Assembly (NCBI RefSeq): GCF_021283545.2
Contig: NZ_CP128540.1
Coordinates: 648,501 to 712,500 of the forward strand
Reading direction: 5' to 3'
DNA: 64,000 bases
Source: Pseudomonas alloputida
Lineage (GTDB): Bacteria > Pseudomonadota > Gammaproteobacteria > Pseudomonadales > Pseudomonadaceae
Both the position numbers and the translations under genes were made by a program. The number at the start of each line of letters is the position of its first letter. The first letter of the stretch is position 1. A model generated the notes under the pieces. The model made no database searches and was not told the DNA's origin. It saw nothing but the letters and a program-made list of their open reading frames with translations. Positions 29,937-39,544 of this stretch are shown here, piece by piece.

Positions 29937-32900
29937 ATGTTCAACAAAGGATTGTTGCTGGCCTGCGCGCTGGCGTTGCTCAGTGCCTGTGACTCTTCCA
30001 CGCCGGGTAAACCAGCACCGGTCGAGAAGTCTATGACACCCGCGCCCGCCGAAGCCTCCGCCCCCAAGCGTGAGGACCCGGCCATGCTCGCCAAGCGCTA
30101 CGAGGGCCGCGAACTCACGGTGCTGGACGTATCGGAAGTGCAGCTCGATGGCGCGGCAACGCTGTCGATCAGCTTCTCCGTACCGCTGGATGCCAAGCAG
30201 GACTTCACCACCAAGGTGCACCTGGTAGACACCGTCAAAGGCAAGCTCGACGGTGCCTGGGAACTCTCCGACAACCAGATGGAGCTGCGCTTGCGCCACC
30301 TGGAGCCGCAGCGCAAGCTGGTGCTGACCGTCGACAAGGGGCTGCTGGCAGTCAACGGCAAGCAGTTGGACAGCGAGTCGATCACCCGCCTGGAAACCCG
30401 CGACATGCAGCCGACCATCGGCTTTGCCAGCCGCGGCTCTTTGCTGCCTACGCGCCTGGCCGAAGGCCTGCCGGTGATTGCCCTGAACGTCGACAAAGTG
30501 GATGTCGAGTTCTTCCGCATCAAGCCAGACATGCTCTCGACCTTCCTGGCCAACTGGGGACGCAACAGCAGCCTGTACTACTACCAGTCCAAGGAAACCC
30601 TGGACATGGCCGAGCTGGTCTACAGCGGCCGCTTCGATCTCAACCCGGCGCGCAACACGCGCGAGACCGTGTTGCTGCCGATTGCCGGCATCAAGCCGTT
30701 GCAGGCGCCAGGCGTGTACCTGGCAGTGATGCGCGCCTCGGGTACCTACGATTATTCTCAGCCGGCAACCCTGTTCACCCTTAGCGACATCGGCGTGTCG
30801 GCCCACCGCTACCGCGATCGCATCGACGTGTTTGCTCAAGCCCTGGAAGGCGGGAAGGCGCTTAGCGGCGTCAACCTGGAAATCCATGACGAGAAGGGCA
30901 AGCTGCTGGCCCAGGCCACCAGCGATGGCAAGGGGCATGCCCAGCTGCCGATCACGCCCAAGGCCGATACCCTGATCGCCACCCAGGGCGTGCATACCAC
31001 GCTGCTGCGCCTGAACACCGCAGCCTTGGACCTGGCCGAATTCGACATTACCGGGCCTCAGGCCAACCCGCTGCAGTTCTTCATCTTCGGTCCGCGTGAC
31101 CTGTACCGCCCGGGTGAGACGGTGCTGCTCAACGGCCTGCTGCGCGACCAGGACGGCAAGCCGGTCAAAGCCCAGCCGGTGAGCGTGGAAGTGCGTCGCC
31201 CGGATGAACAGGTGAGCCGCAAGTTCGTCTGGGAAGCCGACAGCAATGGCTTGTACCAATACCAGTTGCAACTGGCCACCGAGGCCCCGACTGGCCGTTG
31301 GCAGTTGCTGCTCGACCTGGGTGGCGGGCGCAAGCAGGTCTATGAATTCCTCGTTGAAGACTTCCTGCCCGAGCGCCTGGCGCTGGAGCTCAAGGGCAGC
31401 AGCACACCGCTTTCGCCGGATGAAGATGCGCGTATCCAGGTCAATGGCCGTTACCTCTATGGTGCGCCGGCCGCCGGCAACCGCCTGAGCGGTCAGGCCT
31501 ATGTACGCCCGCTGCGCGAGGCCGTACCGGCGTTGCCTGGCTACCAATTCGGCTCGGTCACCGAAACCGATCTGAACCAGGACCTGGAACTGGACGAAGT
31601 CACCCTTGACCAGGCCGGCAAGGCGGTGGTCGATATCGAAAGCCGTTGGGCCGAAGCCCGCTCTCCGCTGCAACTGACCGTGCAGGCCAGCCTGCAGGAG
31701 TCGGGTGGCCGGCCGATCACCCGGCGCCTGGAGCAGCCTATCTGGCCGGCTGAGCGCCTGCCGGGCCTGCGAGGCCTGTTCGAAGGTGAGGAGACCGATA
31801 GCGACGGGCCCGTGGAATTCGAGTTCCTGGTGGCCGACCGCGACGGTAACAAACTGGCGGCCGACGCGCTCAAGGTGCGCCTTGTTCGCGAACGCCGCGA
31901 TTACTACTGGAATTACTCGCAAAGCGACGGCTGGAGCTACGCCTACAACGAGAAGTTCCTGACCCAGAACGAAGAGACGATCAGCGTCAAGGCAGGTTCC
32001 ACCGCCAAACTCAGCTTCCAGGTTGAGTGGGGCCCGTACCGCGTCGAGGTCGAAGACCCGCAGACCGGTCTGGTGTCCAGTGAGCGCTTCTGGGCCGGCT
32101 ACCGTGCCCAGGACAACGCTGAGGGCGGCGCGGTGCGGCCGGACCAGGTCAAGCTGGCGCTGGACAAACCCTCCTACACCGATGGCGCTACCGCCAAGGT
32201 CACCGTCACTCCGCCCGCTGCGGGCAGCGGCTACCTGATGATCGAGTCCAGCGATGGCCCGCTGTGGTGGCAGGAGATCGATGTGCCCGCCGAGGGCAAG
32301 ACCTTTGACGTGCAACTGGACAAGGCCTGGGCCCGTCACGACCTGTACATCAGCGCGTTGGTTATCCGCCCTGGTGAGCGCAAGGCCAATGCCACGCCCA
32401 AGCGCGCCGTGGGCGTGCTGCACCTGCCGCTGGACCGCGCCGAGCGCAAGCTTGCGCTGAGCCTGCAGGCGCCGGAGAAAATGCGCCCGAAACAGCCGTT
32501 GACAGTGAAGGTAAAGGCCGCCAACGCCGATGGCAGTGTGCCCAAGCAGGTGCATGTGTTGTTGTCGGCGGTGGACGTGGGCATCCTCAACATCACCGAT
32601 TTCAAAACCCCCGACCCGTTCGCCAGCCTGTTCGGGCGCAAGGCCTATGGTGCCGATCAACTGGACATCTACGGCCAGTTGATCGAGGCCGGCCAAGGCC
32701 GCCTGGCCAGCCTGGCGTTCGGTGGCGATGCGGCGATGGCCAAGGGGGGCAAGCGACCCAACACTACGGTAACCATAGTCGCCCAGCAGAGCCTGCCGGT
32801 GACGCTGGACGACAAGGGTGAGGGCCAGGCTACGGTCGACATCCCCGACTTCAACGGCGAATTGCGGCTGATGGCGCAGGCCTGGACCGAAGAGCACTTC

Positions 32901-34838
32901 GGCATGGCCGAAGGCAAGACCGTGGTCGCCGCGCCGTTGATTGCCGAGCTTTCGGCCCCGCGCTTCCTGGCCGGTGGCGACCGTACCAGCCTGGCACTGG
33001 ACCTGGCCAACCTGTCCGGCCGCGCCCAGCAACTGAGCGTCGAAATCACCACGGATGGGCAACTGAGCCTGGCGGCCAACGCCGTGCAGAGCGTTAACCT
33101 GGCCGAAGGGCAGCGTTCGACGCTGATGATTCCGGTGCAGGCCCAGGGAGGGCTGGGGCAGGGCAAGGTGCATGTCCGGGTGACGGGCCTGCAACTGCCG
33201 AACGAGCCGGTCAATGCGTTCGAACGTGAGTGGACGCTGGGCGTGCGCCCGGCCTACCCGGCAATGCTCAAGCACTACCGTGTGGCCTTGAAGGACCAGC
33301 CGTGGACTCTGCCCGAAGCAGACCTGGCCGCCTTCGAGCCCGCTGGCCTGGAAGCCAGCCTGGCCTTGTCGAGCCGGCCGCCGCTGAACCTTGCCGAGCA
33401 AATTCGCGCGCTGCAAGCCTACCCCTATGGCTGCCTCGAACAGACCACCAGTGGCCTGTACCCTTCGCTGTACGCCGATGCCGACAGCCTCAAGCGCCTG
33501 GGCATCAAGGGCGAGCCGGCGGATGTGCGCAAGCGCAAGATCGAAATGGGCATCGAGCACTTGCTGGGGATGCAGCGCTACAACGGCAGCTTTGGCCTGT
33601 GGAGTTCGGACAGCGAGGAAGAGTACTGGCTGACCGCCTATGTGACTGACTTCCTGCTGCGTGCCCGTGACCAAGGGTACGGCGTGCCCGCCGAGGCACT
33701 GAAGAAGGCCAGTGAGCGCCTGCTGCGTTACCTGCAGGAACGCAACCTGATCGAAGTCGACTACAGCGAGAATGCCGACCACACGCGCTTTGCGGTGCAG
33801 GCCTACGCGGCGCTGGTGCTGTCGCGCAGCCAGCAGGCGCCGTTGGGTGCCCTGCGCGGGCTGTTCGAACGTCGCGCCGATGCCCGCTCCGGTCTGCCGC
33901 TGGTACAACTGGCAGTGGCGCTGGACAAAATGGGCGACAAACCGCGTGCCGAGCAAGCCTTGCAGGCGGGCCTGGGCATTAGCCGTGGCAAAGGCTGGCT
34001 GGCCGATTATGGCAGCGCCCTGCGTGACCAGGCACTGATCCTGGCGCTGCTGCAGGAAAGCAACCTGGCCAGCAGCCAGGTCGATCAGCGCCTGTTCGCC
34101 TTGTCGGATGAACTGGCAGCCAACCGTTGGCTGTCGACCCAAGAGCGCAATGCACTGTTCCTCGCTGGCCGTGGCCTGCTGGGCAAGCCGGAAGGCCAGT
34201 GGCAGGCACGCCTGGACAGCGCGGGTGAAGTGCGCGAGTTGAACAATGCCGAGGCCGGTATGAAGCTTGAGGGCCCGTTGCTGGCTTCACCGCTGAGCGT
34301 GCAGAACCAAGGCAGTGAGACGCTCTATCAGCAGCTGACCTTGTCCGGCTACCCGCGCCAGGCACCTGCGGCAGGCGGCAATGGCATGCAGATTCACAGA
34401 GAGTACCTGGGTATGAATGGCCAGCCGCTGGACCTGCACAACCTGCGCAGTGGCGACCTTGTGCTCGTGCACCTGGCGCTCAAGGCTGAGGACCGCGTGC
34501 CGGATGCGTTGGTGGTGGACCTGCTGCCGGCCGGCCTGGAGCTGGAAAACCAGAACCTGGCTCAAAGCGCCGCCAGCCTGGACAACGCCAGCAGTGCAGT
34601 GAAGGCGTGGCGCGAGTCGATGCAGAACGCCAGCGTGGTGCATCAGGAGTACCGTGATGACCGTTATGTTGCCGCGCTCAAGCTTGACGGCTATGGCACC
34701 ACCCACCTGCTGTACCTGGCGCGAGCAGTGACCCCGGGCACCTACCGCGTGCCGCCGCCGCAGGTCGAATCGATGTACCGGCCGAACCTGCAGGCCGTGG
34801 GCGATGGGCAAGGGGAGATGACGGTGAAAGCCCGCTAG
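29937..34838 (+). CDS. Bacterial alpha-2-macroglobulin lipoprotein (YfhM/ECAM-like)
   Basis: The product is 1633 residues. A lipoprotein signal ends LLSACDSS (Cys19; Asp at +2, which in Enterobacteria favours inner-membrane retention). The body is a chain of macroglobulin-type beta domains, for example DLYRPGETVLLNGLLRDQDG (MG3/4 region), and a helical thioester domain containing YPYGCLEQTTSGLYPSLY. The intact CLEQ thioester has Cys1166 and can covalently trap proteases. A C-terminal receptor-like domain follows. From family knowledge it is a periplasmic protease trap that protects the envelope. The pbpC gene encoding PBP1C lies about 520 bases downstream, the classic partnership, with one small membrane-protein gene inserted on the opposite strand. 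Confidence 0.93.
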   Translation: MFNKGLLLACALALLSACDSSTPGKPAPVEKSMTPAPAEASAPKREDPAMLAKRYEGRELTVLDVSEVQLDGAATLSISFSVPLDAKQDFTTKVHLVDTVKGKLDGAWELSDNQMELRLRHLEPQRKLVLTVDKGLLAVNGKQLDSESITRLETRDMQPTIGFASRGSLLPTRLAEGLPVIALNVDKVDVEFFRIKPDMLSTFLANWGRNSSLYYYQSKETLDMAELVYSGRFDLNPARNTRETVLLPIAGIKPLQAPGVYLAVMRASGTYDYSQPATLFTLSDIGVSAHRYRDRIDVFAQALEGGKALSGVNLEIHDEKGKLLAQATSDGKGHAQLPITPKADTLIATQGVHTTLLRLNTAALDLAEFDITGPQANPLQFFIFGPRDLYRPGETVLLNGLLRDQDGKPVKAQPVSVEVRRPDEQVSRKFVWEADSNGLYQYQLQLATEAPTGRWQLLLDLGGGRKQVYEFLVEDFLPERLALELKGSSTPLSPDEDARIQVNGRYLYGAPAAGNRLSGQAYVRPLREAVPALPGYQFGSVTETDLNQDLELDEVTLDQAGKAVVDIESRWAEARSPLQLTVQASLQESGGRPITRRLEQPIWPAERLPGLRGLFEGEETDSDGPVEFEFLVADRDGNKLAADALKVRLVRERRDYYWNYSQSDGWSYAYNEKFLTQNEETISVKAGSTAKLSFQVEWGPYRVEVEDPQTGLVSSERFWAGYRAQDNAEGGAVRPDQVKLALDKPSYTDGATAKVTVTPPAAGSGYLMIESSDGPLWWQEIDVPAEGKTFDVQLDKAWARHDLYISALVIRPGERKANATPKRAVGVLHLPLDRAERKLALSLQAPEKMRPKQPLTVKVKAANADGSVPKQVHVLLSAVDVGILNITDFKTPDPFASLFGRKAYGADQLDIYGQLIEAGQGRLASLAFGGDAAMAKGGKRPNTTVTIVAQQSLPVTLDDKGEGQATVDIPDFNGELRLMAQAWTEEHFGMAEGKTVVAAPLIAELSAPRFLAGGDRTSLALDLANLSGRAQQLSVEITTDGQLSLAANAVQSVNLAEGQRSTLMIPVQAQGGLGQGKVHVRVTGLQLPNEPVNAFEREWTLGVRPAYPAMLKHYRVALKDQPWTLPEADLAAFEPAGLEASLALSSRPPLNLAEQIRALQAYPYGCLEQTTSGLYPSLYADADSLKRLGIKGEPADVRKRKIEMGIEHLLGMQRYNGSFGLWSSDSEEEYWLTAYVTDFLLRARDQGYGVPAEALKKASERLLRYLQERNLIEVDYSENADHTRFAVQAYAALVLSRSQQAPLGALRGLFERRADARSGLPLVQLAVALDKMGDKPRAEQALQAGLGISRGKGWLADYGSALRDQALILALLQESNLASSQVDQRLFALSDELAANRWLSTQERNALFLAGRGLLGKPEGQWQARLDSAGEVRELNNAEAGMKLEGPLLASPLSVQNQGSETLYQQLTLSGYPRQAPAAGGNGMQIHREYLGMNGQPLDLHNLRSGDLVLVHLALKAEDRVPDALVVDLLPAGLELENQNLAQSAASLDNASSAVKAWRESMQNASVVHQEYRDDRYVAALKLDGYGTTHLLYLARAVTPGTYRVPPPQVESMYRPNLQAVGDGQGEMTVKAR

Positions 34839-34859
34839 AGACCCGCTCTACGCGGAAAG

Positions 34860-34976
34860 TGTGGGAGCGGCCTTGCGTCGCGATAGGGCCGCAAAGCGGC
34901 CCCGACAATTCAAGCGGCGAAGCTGAAAGCCTGGGGCTGCTGTGCAGCCCTGTCGCGACGCAAGGCCGCTCCCACA
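34860..34976. repeat. Inverted REP pair of the RAYT-associated family (REPIN)
   Basis: The left unit begins TGTGGGAGCGGCCTTGCGTC and carries the GGCCGC-AAA-GCGGCC hairpin. The right unit is inverted and ends GCAAGGCCGCTCCCACA. The pair sits between the convergent alpha-2-macroglobulin and small membrane-protein genes. Confidence 0.85.
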
Positions 34977-34989
34977 AAGACCGCGCAGA

Positions 34990-35283
34990 TCAGTGGATCA
35001 CCCAGCTCATCACCCACAGCCCCAGCACCAGCCAGATGATTCCGAGGATGATCGAGGCGCGCATGAATGCGCGGATTGCCGAGTACAGCAGCATCAGGCC
35101 GATGATCAGGGCCAGGATGCTCAGCAGCGAAGTGTCCATGCCCAAGGTGCGCGACAGGCCATCGATGAAGTTGCCACCGGCATTGGCCAGCAGGTTGAAC
35201 AACCCGCTCAATGCGTCGACGATGAAGCGGATCAACGACCCCAGTGCCTGGCCCAGCCACTCGAAAAAACCTTCTACATGCAT
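34990..35283 (-). CDS. Small membrane protein of unknown function
   Basis: The product is 97 residues from the ATG at 35283 (AGGAAG upstream). An amphipathic N-terminal half (HVEGFFEWLGQALGSLIRFI) is followed by two membrane helices (SILALIIGLMLLYSA and SIILGIIWLVLGLWVMSWVI). I do not recognise a named family. It lies between the alpha-2-macroglobulin gene and pbpC, divergent from pbpC by about 77 bases, so its promoter is shared with pbpC. The position suggests, but does not prove, a role with the A2M-PBP1C pair. Confidence 0.7.
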   Translation of the reverse strand: MHVEGFFEWLGQALGSLIRFIVDALSGLFNLLANAGGNFIDGLSRTLGMDTSLLSILALIIGLMLLYSAIRAFMRASIILGIIWLVLGLWVMSWVIH

Positions 35284-35360
35284 AGTTGCTTCCTGATGAA
35301 AAAATCGGCGAGGTTGTCGTCCCAAAGCCTTTGGCCATTACCTGGCCAGGTCGGTTCCCG

Positions 35361-37715
35361 ATGCCAAGCTTAGCGCGACCACGCTGCCGAGCGGGCAGGT
35401 TGTTGCGTGCCACGCTGATCAGTCTGCTGGTGCTCGGCGGCCTGTTCTGGCTGGCTGACCGTGTCTGGCCGTTGCCGCTGCCGGGTGACGACCTGGCCCG
35501 GGTAGTGCTGGCCGAAGACGGCACGCCGTTGTGGCGCTTTGCCGATGCTGATGGCGTGTGGCGCTACCCCGTAAGCCCTGAAGAGGTTTCGCCGCTTTAC
35601 CTGCAGGCTTTGCTGACTTACGAGGACCGTTGGTTCTACAACCACCCAGGGGTCAACCCGCTGGCATTGGCCCGGGCGGCCTGGCTGAACCTGCGCGGCG
35701 GGCGTGTTGTGTCGGGCGGCAGCACATTGTCGATGCAGGTGGCACGGCTGCTCGACCCGCACGACCGTACCCTGGTCGGCAAACTGCGCCAGCTATGGCG
35801 CACCTTGCAGCTGGAATGGCACTTGTCCAAGCGCGACATCCTGCAGATCTACCTGAACCGCGCACCTTTCGGCGGCACGCTTCAGGGCGTGGCGGCAGCC
35901 AGCTGGGCGTACCTGGGCAAGTCGCCCCTGCACCTGACACCTGCCGAAGCGGCACTGCTGGCCGTGCTGCCCCAGGCACCCAGCCGGCTGCGCCCGGACC
36001 GCCACCCCGAGCGTGCCCAGCGTGCCCGGGACAAGGTGCTGCAGCGCCTGGCTGAGTACCAGGTATGGCCGGCCCAGCAAATTCGCGAGGCGGCCGAGGA
36101 GCCGCTGGTGTTGGCGCCACGCCAGGAGCCGGCCCTGGCGCCATTGTTGGCCCGGCGCCTGAACAGCGCTGACAGTCCGCCGCTGATCCGTACCACGCTT
36201 GACGCTGCGCTTCAGCGGCGCCTCGAAGACTTGCTGCTGGGCTGGCGCGCACGGCTGCCGGAGCGTACCTCGGCCGCCATTCTGGTGGTCGAGGCGCAGA
36301 GCATGGCGGTGCGCGCGTACCTGGGCTCGATAGATTTGTCTGATGAGCGCCGCTTTGGCCATGTCGACATGGTGCGCTCGTTACGTTCGCCCGGCTCCAC
36401 CCTCAAGCCGTTTCTTTACGGCATGGCGCTGGACGATGGCCTGATCCATTCCGAATCGCTGTTGCAGGATGTTCCACGACGCTATGGCGACTATCGCCCT
36501 GGCAACTTCTCCATGGGGTTCAGCGGGCCGGTGTCGGCCAGCTCGGCGCTGGCCCTGTCGCTCAACCTGCCCGCCGTGCAATTGCTGGAGGCCTACGGCC
36601 CGAAACGCTTTGCCGCACAACTGCGCATGGCGGGCATGCCGTTGATACTGCCCCCCCTTGCCGAGCCCAACCTGTCGTTGATCCTGGGCGGTGCCGGCAG
36701 CCGGCTGGAGGACCTGGTCGGCGGCTACGCGGCGCTGGCGCGGGGTGGCAACAGTGCGCAGGTGCGCTTGCAGCCACAGGCCCCCCTGGTGGAGCACCGG
36801 TTGCTGTCACCGGGGGCGGCGTGGATCATCCGGCGTATTCTCAGCGGCCAGGCGCGCCCGGACCGCGACCCGCACGCCGAACTGGTGCAGCGCCCGCTAC
36901 TGGCCTGGAAAACCGGCACCAGCTACGGCTTTCGCGATGCCTGGTCGATTGGCGTGGGGCCGCGCTACCTGATCGGCGTATGGATTGGCCGCCCCGACGG
37001 TACACCGGTGCCTGGGCAGTTCGGCCTGGCGTCGGCGGCGCCGCTGATGTTGCAGGTGCACGATCTGTTGAGCAATCGCGACAGCCAACGCGGCATCAGC
37101 GTCCCGGTAGCGCCGGTACCTGCGAATATCGGCGTTGCAGCGATCTGTTGGCCGCTGGGTCAGCCGATGAGCAAGCAGGACACCAACTGTCGGCGTCAGC
37201 GCTTTGCATGGACCCTGGACGGCACCACGCCGCCAACCTTGCAGGCAGCCGACCAGCCGCTGGGCCTGGGTTTGCGCGAACAAGTATGGGTCAACGAGCG
37301 GGGCTTGCGGGTCGATGGCAGCTGCCCGGGCGCCAAGGCGCGTGACATCGCCCTGTGGCCGGCGCCGCTGGAGCCTTGGCTACCCCGTGTCGAGCGGCGC
37401 ATGGCGCGTTTGCCGGCCATCGACCCGGCCTGCCCGCCGCAGGCGCCGGCCAGTGCACCACCGCTGTCGATCGTCGGCGTGCGCCCAGGCGACAATCTGC
37501 GCCGCCCGGCCACCAGCACTGAGCCGTTGCAATTGCAGGTATCTGCCTTGGGTGGTGGTGGACGGCGCTGGTGGTTCCTCAACGGCCAGCCGTTGGGTGA
37601 AACCCAGGGGCAGGACAGCTTGTTGCTGCGTTTGCCACAGGTCGGGCAGGCCGAACTCAGCGCGCTGGACGAAAGCGGTCAGACGGCGCGGGTGGCGTTC
37701 CAGGTCAGTGAGTAG
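35361..37715 (+). CDS. pbpC: Penicillin-binding protein 1C (bifunctional)
   Basis: The product is 784 residues from the ATG at 35361; an in-frame TTG at 35286 is possible but would precede the signal anchor with an unlikely tail. One membrane anchor (about 12-30, LLRATLISLLVLGGLFWLAD) is followed by a glycosyltransferase-51 domain with TYEDRWFYNHPGVNPLALAR and GGSTLSMQVARLLD. The transpeptidase domain has Ser-x-x-Lys in RSPGSTLKPFLYG, SxN in LALSLNLPAV and KTGTS in AWKTGTSYGF. A C-terminal BiPBP_C domain (about 690-784) is typical of PBP1C. It makes or repairs peptidoglycan. Pairing with A2M is conserved in many Gram-negatives. Confidence 0.95.
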   Translation: MPSLARPRCRAGRLLRATLISLLVLGGLFWLADRVWPLPLPGDDLARVVLAEDGTPLWRFADADGVWRYPVSPEEVSPLYLQALLTYEDRWFYNHPGVNPLALARAAWLNLRGGRVVSGGSTLSMQVARLLDPHDRTLVGKLRQLWRTLQLEWHLSKRDILQIYLNRAPFGGTLQGVAAASWAYLGKSPLHLTPAEAALLAVLPQAPSRLRPDRHPERAQRARDKVLQRLAEYQVWPAQQIREAAEEPLVLAPRQEPALAPLLARRLNSADSPPLIRTTLDAALQRRLEDLLLGWRARLPERTSAAILVVEAQSMAVRAYLGSIDLSDERRFGHVDMVRSLRSPGSTLKPFLYGMALDDGLIHSESLLQDVPRRYGDYRPGNFSMGFSGPVSASSALALSLNLPAVQLLEAYGPKRFAAQLRMAGMPLILPPLAEPNLSLILGGAGSRLEDLVGGYAALARGGNSAQVRLQPQAPLVEHRLLSPGAAWIIRRILSGQARPDRDPHAELVQRPLLAWKTGTSYGFRDAWSIGVGPRYLIGVWIGRPDGTPVPGQFGLASAAPLMLQVHDLLSNRDSQRGISVPVAPVPANIGVAAICWPLGQPMSKQDTNCRRQRFAWTLDGTTPPTLQAADQPLGLGLREQVWVNERGLRVDGSCPGAKARDIALWPAPLEPWLPRVERRMARLPAIDPACPPQAPASAPPLSIVGVRPGDNLRRPATSTEPLQLQVSALGGGGRRWWFLNGQPLGETQGQDSLLLRLPQVGQAELSALDESGQTARVAFQVSE

Positions 37716-37807
37716 GTGTTCGACGACAGCCGGGCCAGCACCTACGCTTGCAAGTGACGGGTGTGACCGGCTGGTGCCCCGCAACCCATGGGAACATGGA
37801 GTGCCCT

Positions 37808-39472
37808 ATGCGTCCTCTGGTCGTGCCCCTGATGTTGCTGCTTTGGGCACTTGCTGCCCACGCCGACCCGTTGCCGGGGTTTCTCGACAGCCATGAATAC
37901 GAGCGGCGTCTGCCCAGCGCCAACCTGCCGATGACGGACTACGCCCCTGTGAGCCCCCGCATACGGTTGGCAGGGGCGGCTATCGACAACCCCGACTGGG
38001 CCCCGGCCAACACCCGGCTGGTGCTGCAAAAAGTGCGCTTCGAGGGCGGCACGGTGTTCCCCTTGGGCGACCTGCGCGAACACTATCAGCCGCTGATCGG
38101 GCGCGAAACCACGTTGGGTGAATTGCAGCAATACACCCAGCGCCTGACCCAACGCTACCGGCAGAAGGGCTACTTGCTGTCGTATGCCTACCTGCCTCCT
38201 CAGGATGTGGCCGATGGCAGGGTCGACGTGGTGCTGGTCGAAGGTTACGTACGTGATTACCACGTGGAAGGCGATATTGGACCGGCCAATGAGTATTTGC
38301 AGCAGTTGCTGGCGCGCATTGAGGCCGAGCGCCCACTGAGCCGCGAAACGCTGGAGCGCTATCTGGGCCTGGCTACGCGCATGCCAGGGGTCGTGGTAGA
38401 GGCCGAACTGGCAATGGCACGGGCTGCCGATGGTGTCGCCCAGCTGACCGTGCATGCGCGGCGCAAGCAGCTCAGCGCCGCTGTGACCGTGGCCGACTCC
38501 AGCCGTGATGCTGCACAGGCCCTGATCACCGTAGCCAGCAATGCCCAGACCCGCCATGGCGAACGCGTCACGGCCAGCTGGCTGCTGCCCCCTGGCAATG
38601 ACCGGGTCTATTACCAGCGCCTCGATTACAGCCAGTACCTGGACGCCGCCGGTAGCCAACTGCTGCTGTCGGCGTCGCGCTACCGCAGCGAGCCCGGCAC
38701 GCGCATACGTTTGGACGATGGCCGCGATATCACCCGCGAGCACGACAGTGAGCGCTATGCGATCGGCCTGCGTCAGCCGGTGGTTGTCAGGCCGAATGAG
38801 TGGCTGGCGGTGCAGGGCCACCTGTACTCGGTCAGTGAGCATGATGAAGACCGGATGGCCGAGCAGCCAACGTCTCGCAAATACGACACCTATGTGCGGG
38901 CGCTGTCATTCGAAGGTGACTGGCGCAAGGTGGAGCAGGGGCGTTTGCGTATCGTCAGTGCCGGGGTCCATCAGGGTCTGGACTACCTGGGGGCACGCAG
39001 CGATGCTGACTACGATCTCGACTTCCTGCGCTTGCGGCTTTCCGGTTTGCAGAGCGACACGCTGCTGGATAACTGGCAGGGGGTGGTGTCCGGGGCGTTG
39101 TACTGGAGTGATGATCGCTTGCCCGACAGCGAGCGTGCGGGGTTTGGCGGGCAGAATTTCGGGCGCGGTTACCCGCGCGATCAGGCGGACGGTGACAAGG
39201 GCTGGGGTGTGGCTTACGAGCTCAACTACAGCGTGCGCAGTAGATGGCTTGCGCAGGTTCAACCCTATGCGGTGGTGGATACCGCTCAGGCCTGGCATAA
39301 CCGGGGACCGGTGGAGGACGCCCATCTGGCTTCGCTGGCGCTGGGTGTTCGGTTAGGGGGTGGGCATGTGTTCAATGTGGCGCTGGAAGTGGCCAAGCCG
39401 TTGGCGGATGTGGCGCTGGATAGCCTGGACCGTGGGCCTCGGCTGTCGTTGAACCTGGCGATCCAGTTGTAG
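37808..39472 (+). CDS. TpsB-type outer-membrane transporter (ShlB/FhaC family), no partner TpsA nearby
   Basis: The product is 554 residues with a signal peptide (MRPLVVPLMLLLWALAAHA). Two POTRA-like regions follow: LVLQKVRFEGGTVFPLGDLR then RQKGYLLSYAYLPPQDVADG. A C-terminal beta-barrel contains the loop FGGQNFGRGYPRD, resembling the conserved RGY loop of two-partner secretion transporters. The ATG is preceded by TGGAG. Such proteins export large filamentous TpsA adhesins or hemolysins, but no TpsA gene is present in the window on either side. It could secrete a substrate encoded elsewhere. It lies beside pilus-type regulator and peptidase genes. Confidence 0.85.
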   Translation: MRPLVVPLMLLLWALAAHADPLPGFLDSHEYERRLPSANLPMTDYAPVSPRIRLAGAAIDNPDWAPANTRLVLQKVRFEGGTVFPLGDLREHYQPLIGRETTLGELQQYTQRLTQRYRQKGYLLSYAYLPPQDVADGRVDVVLVEGYVRDYHVEGDIGPANEYLQQLLARIEAERPLSRETLERYLGLATRMPGVVVEAELAMARAADGVAQLTVHARRKQLSAAVTVADSSRDAAQALITVASNAQTRHGERVTASWLLPPGNDRVYYQRLDYSQYLDAAGSQLLLSASRYRSEPGTRIRLDDGRDITREHDSERYAIGLRQPVVVRPNEWLAVQGHLYSVSEHDEDRMAEQPTSRKYDTYVRALSFEGDWRKVEQGRLRIVSAGVHQGLDYLGARSDADYDLDFLRLRLSGLQSDTLLDNWQGVVSGALYWSDDRLPDSERAGFGGQNFGRGYPRDQADGDKGWGVAYELNYSVRSRWLAQVQPYAVVDTAQAWHNRGPVEDAHLASLALGVRLGGGHVFNVALEVAKPLADVALDSLDRGPRLSLNLAIQL

Positions 39473-39480
39473 CAGGCAAC

Positions 39481-39533
39481 TATGGGCTTGCAGGAGCAGC
39501 CTTTGCAGCACGAGGCCGCTCCAGATGGTAAGC
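39481..39533. repeat. Decayed REP-like palindrome
   Basis: TTGCAGGAGCAGCCTTTGCAG then GAGGCCGCTCCAGATGG resembles a worn RAYT-family REP unit between two convergent genes. Confidence 0.4.
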
Positions 39534-39544
39534 CGAGCCTTCAC

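Noticed and set aside
29832..34142. A very long open frame on the minus strand opposite the alpha-2-macroglobulin gene
   Set aside because: It is antisense to a gene with a lipobox, CLEQ motif and family-wide length. High GC with strong third-position bias opens such frames; its translation is low-complexity and matches no family.
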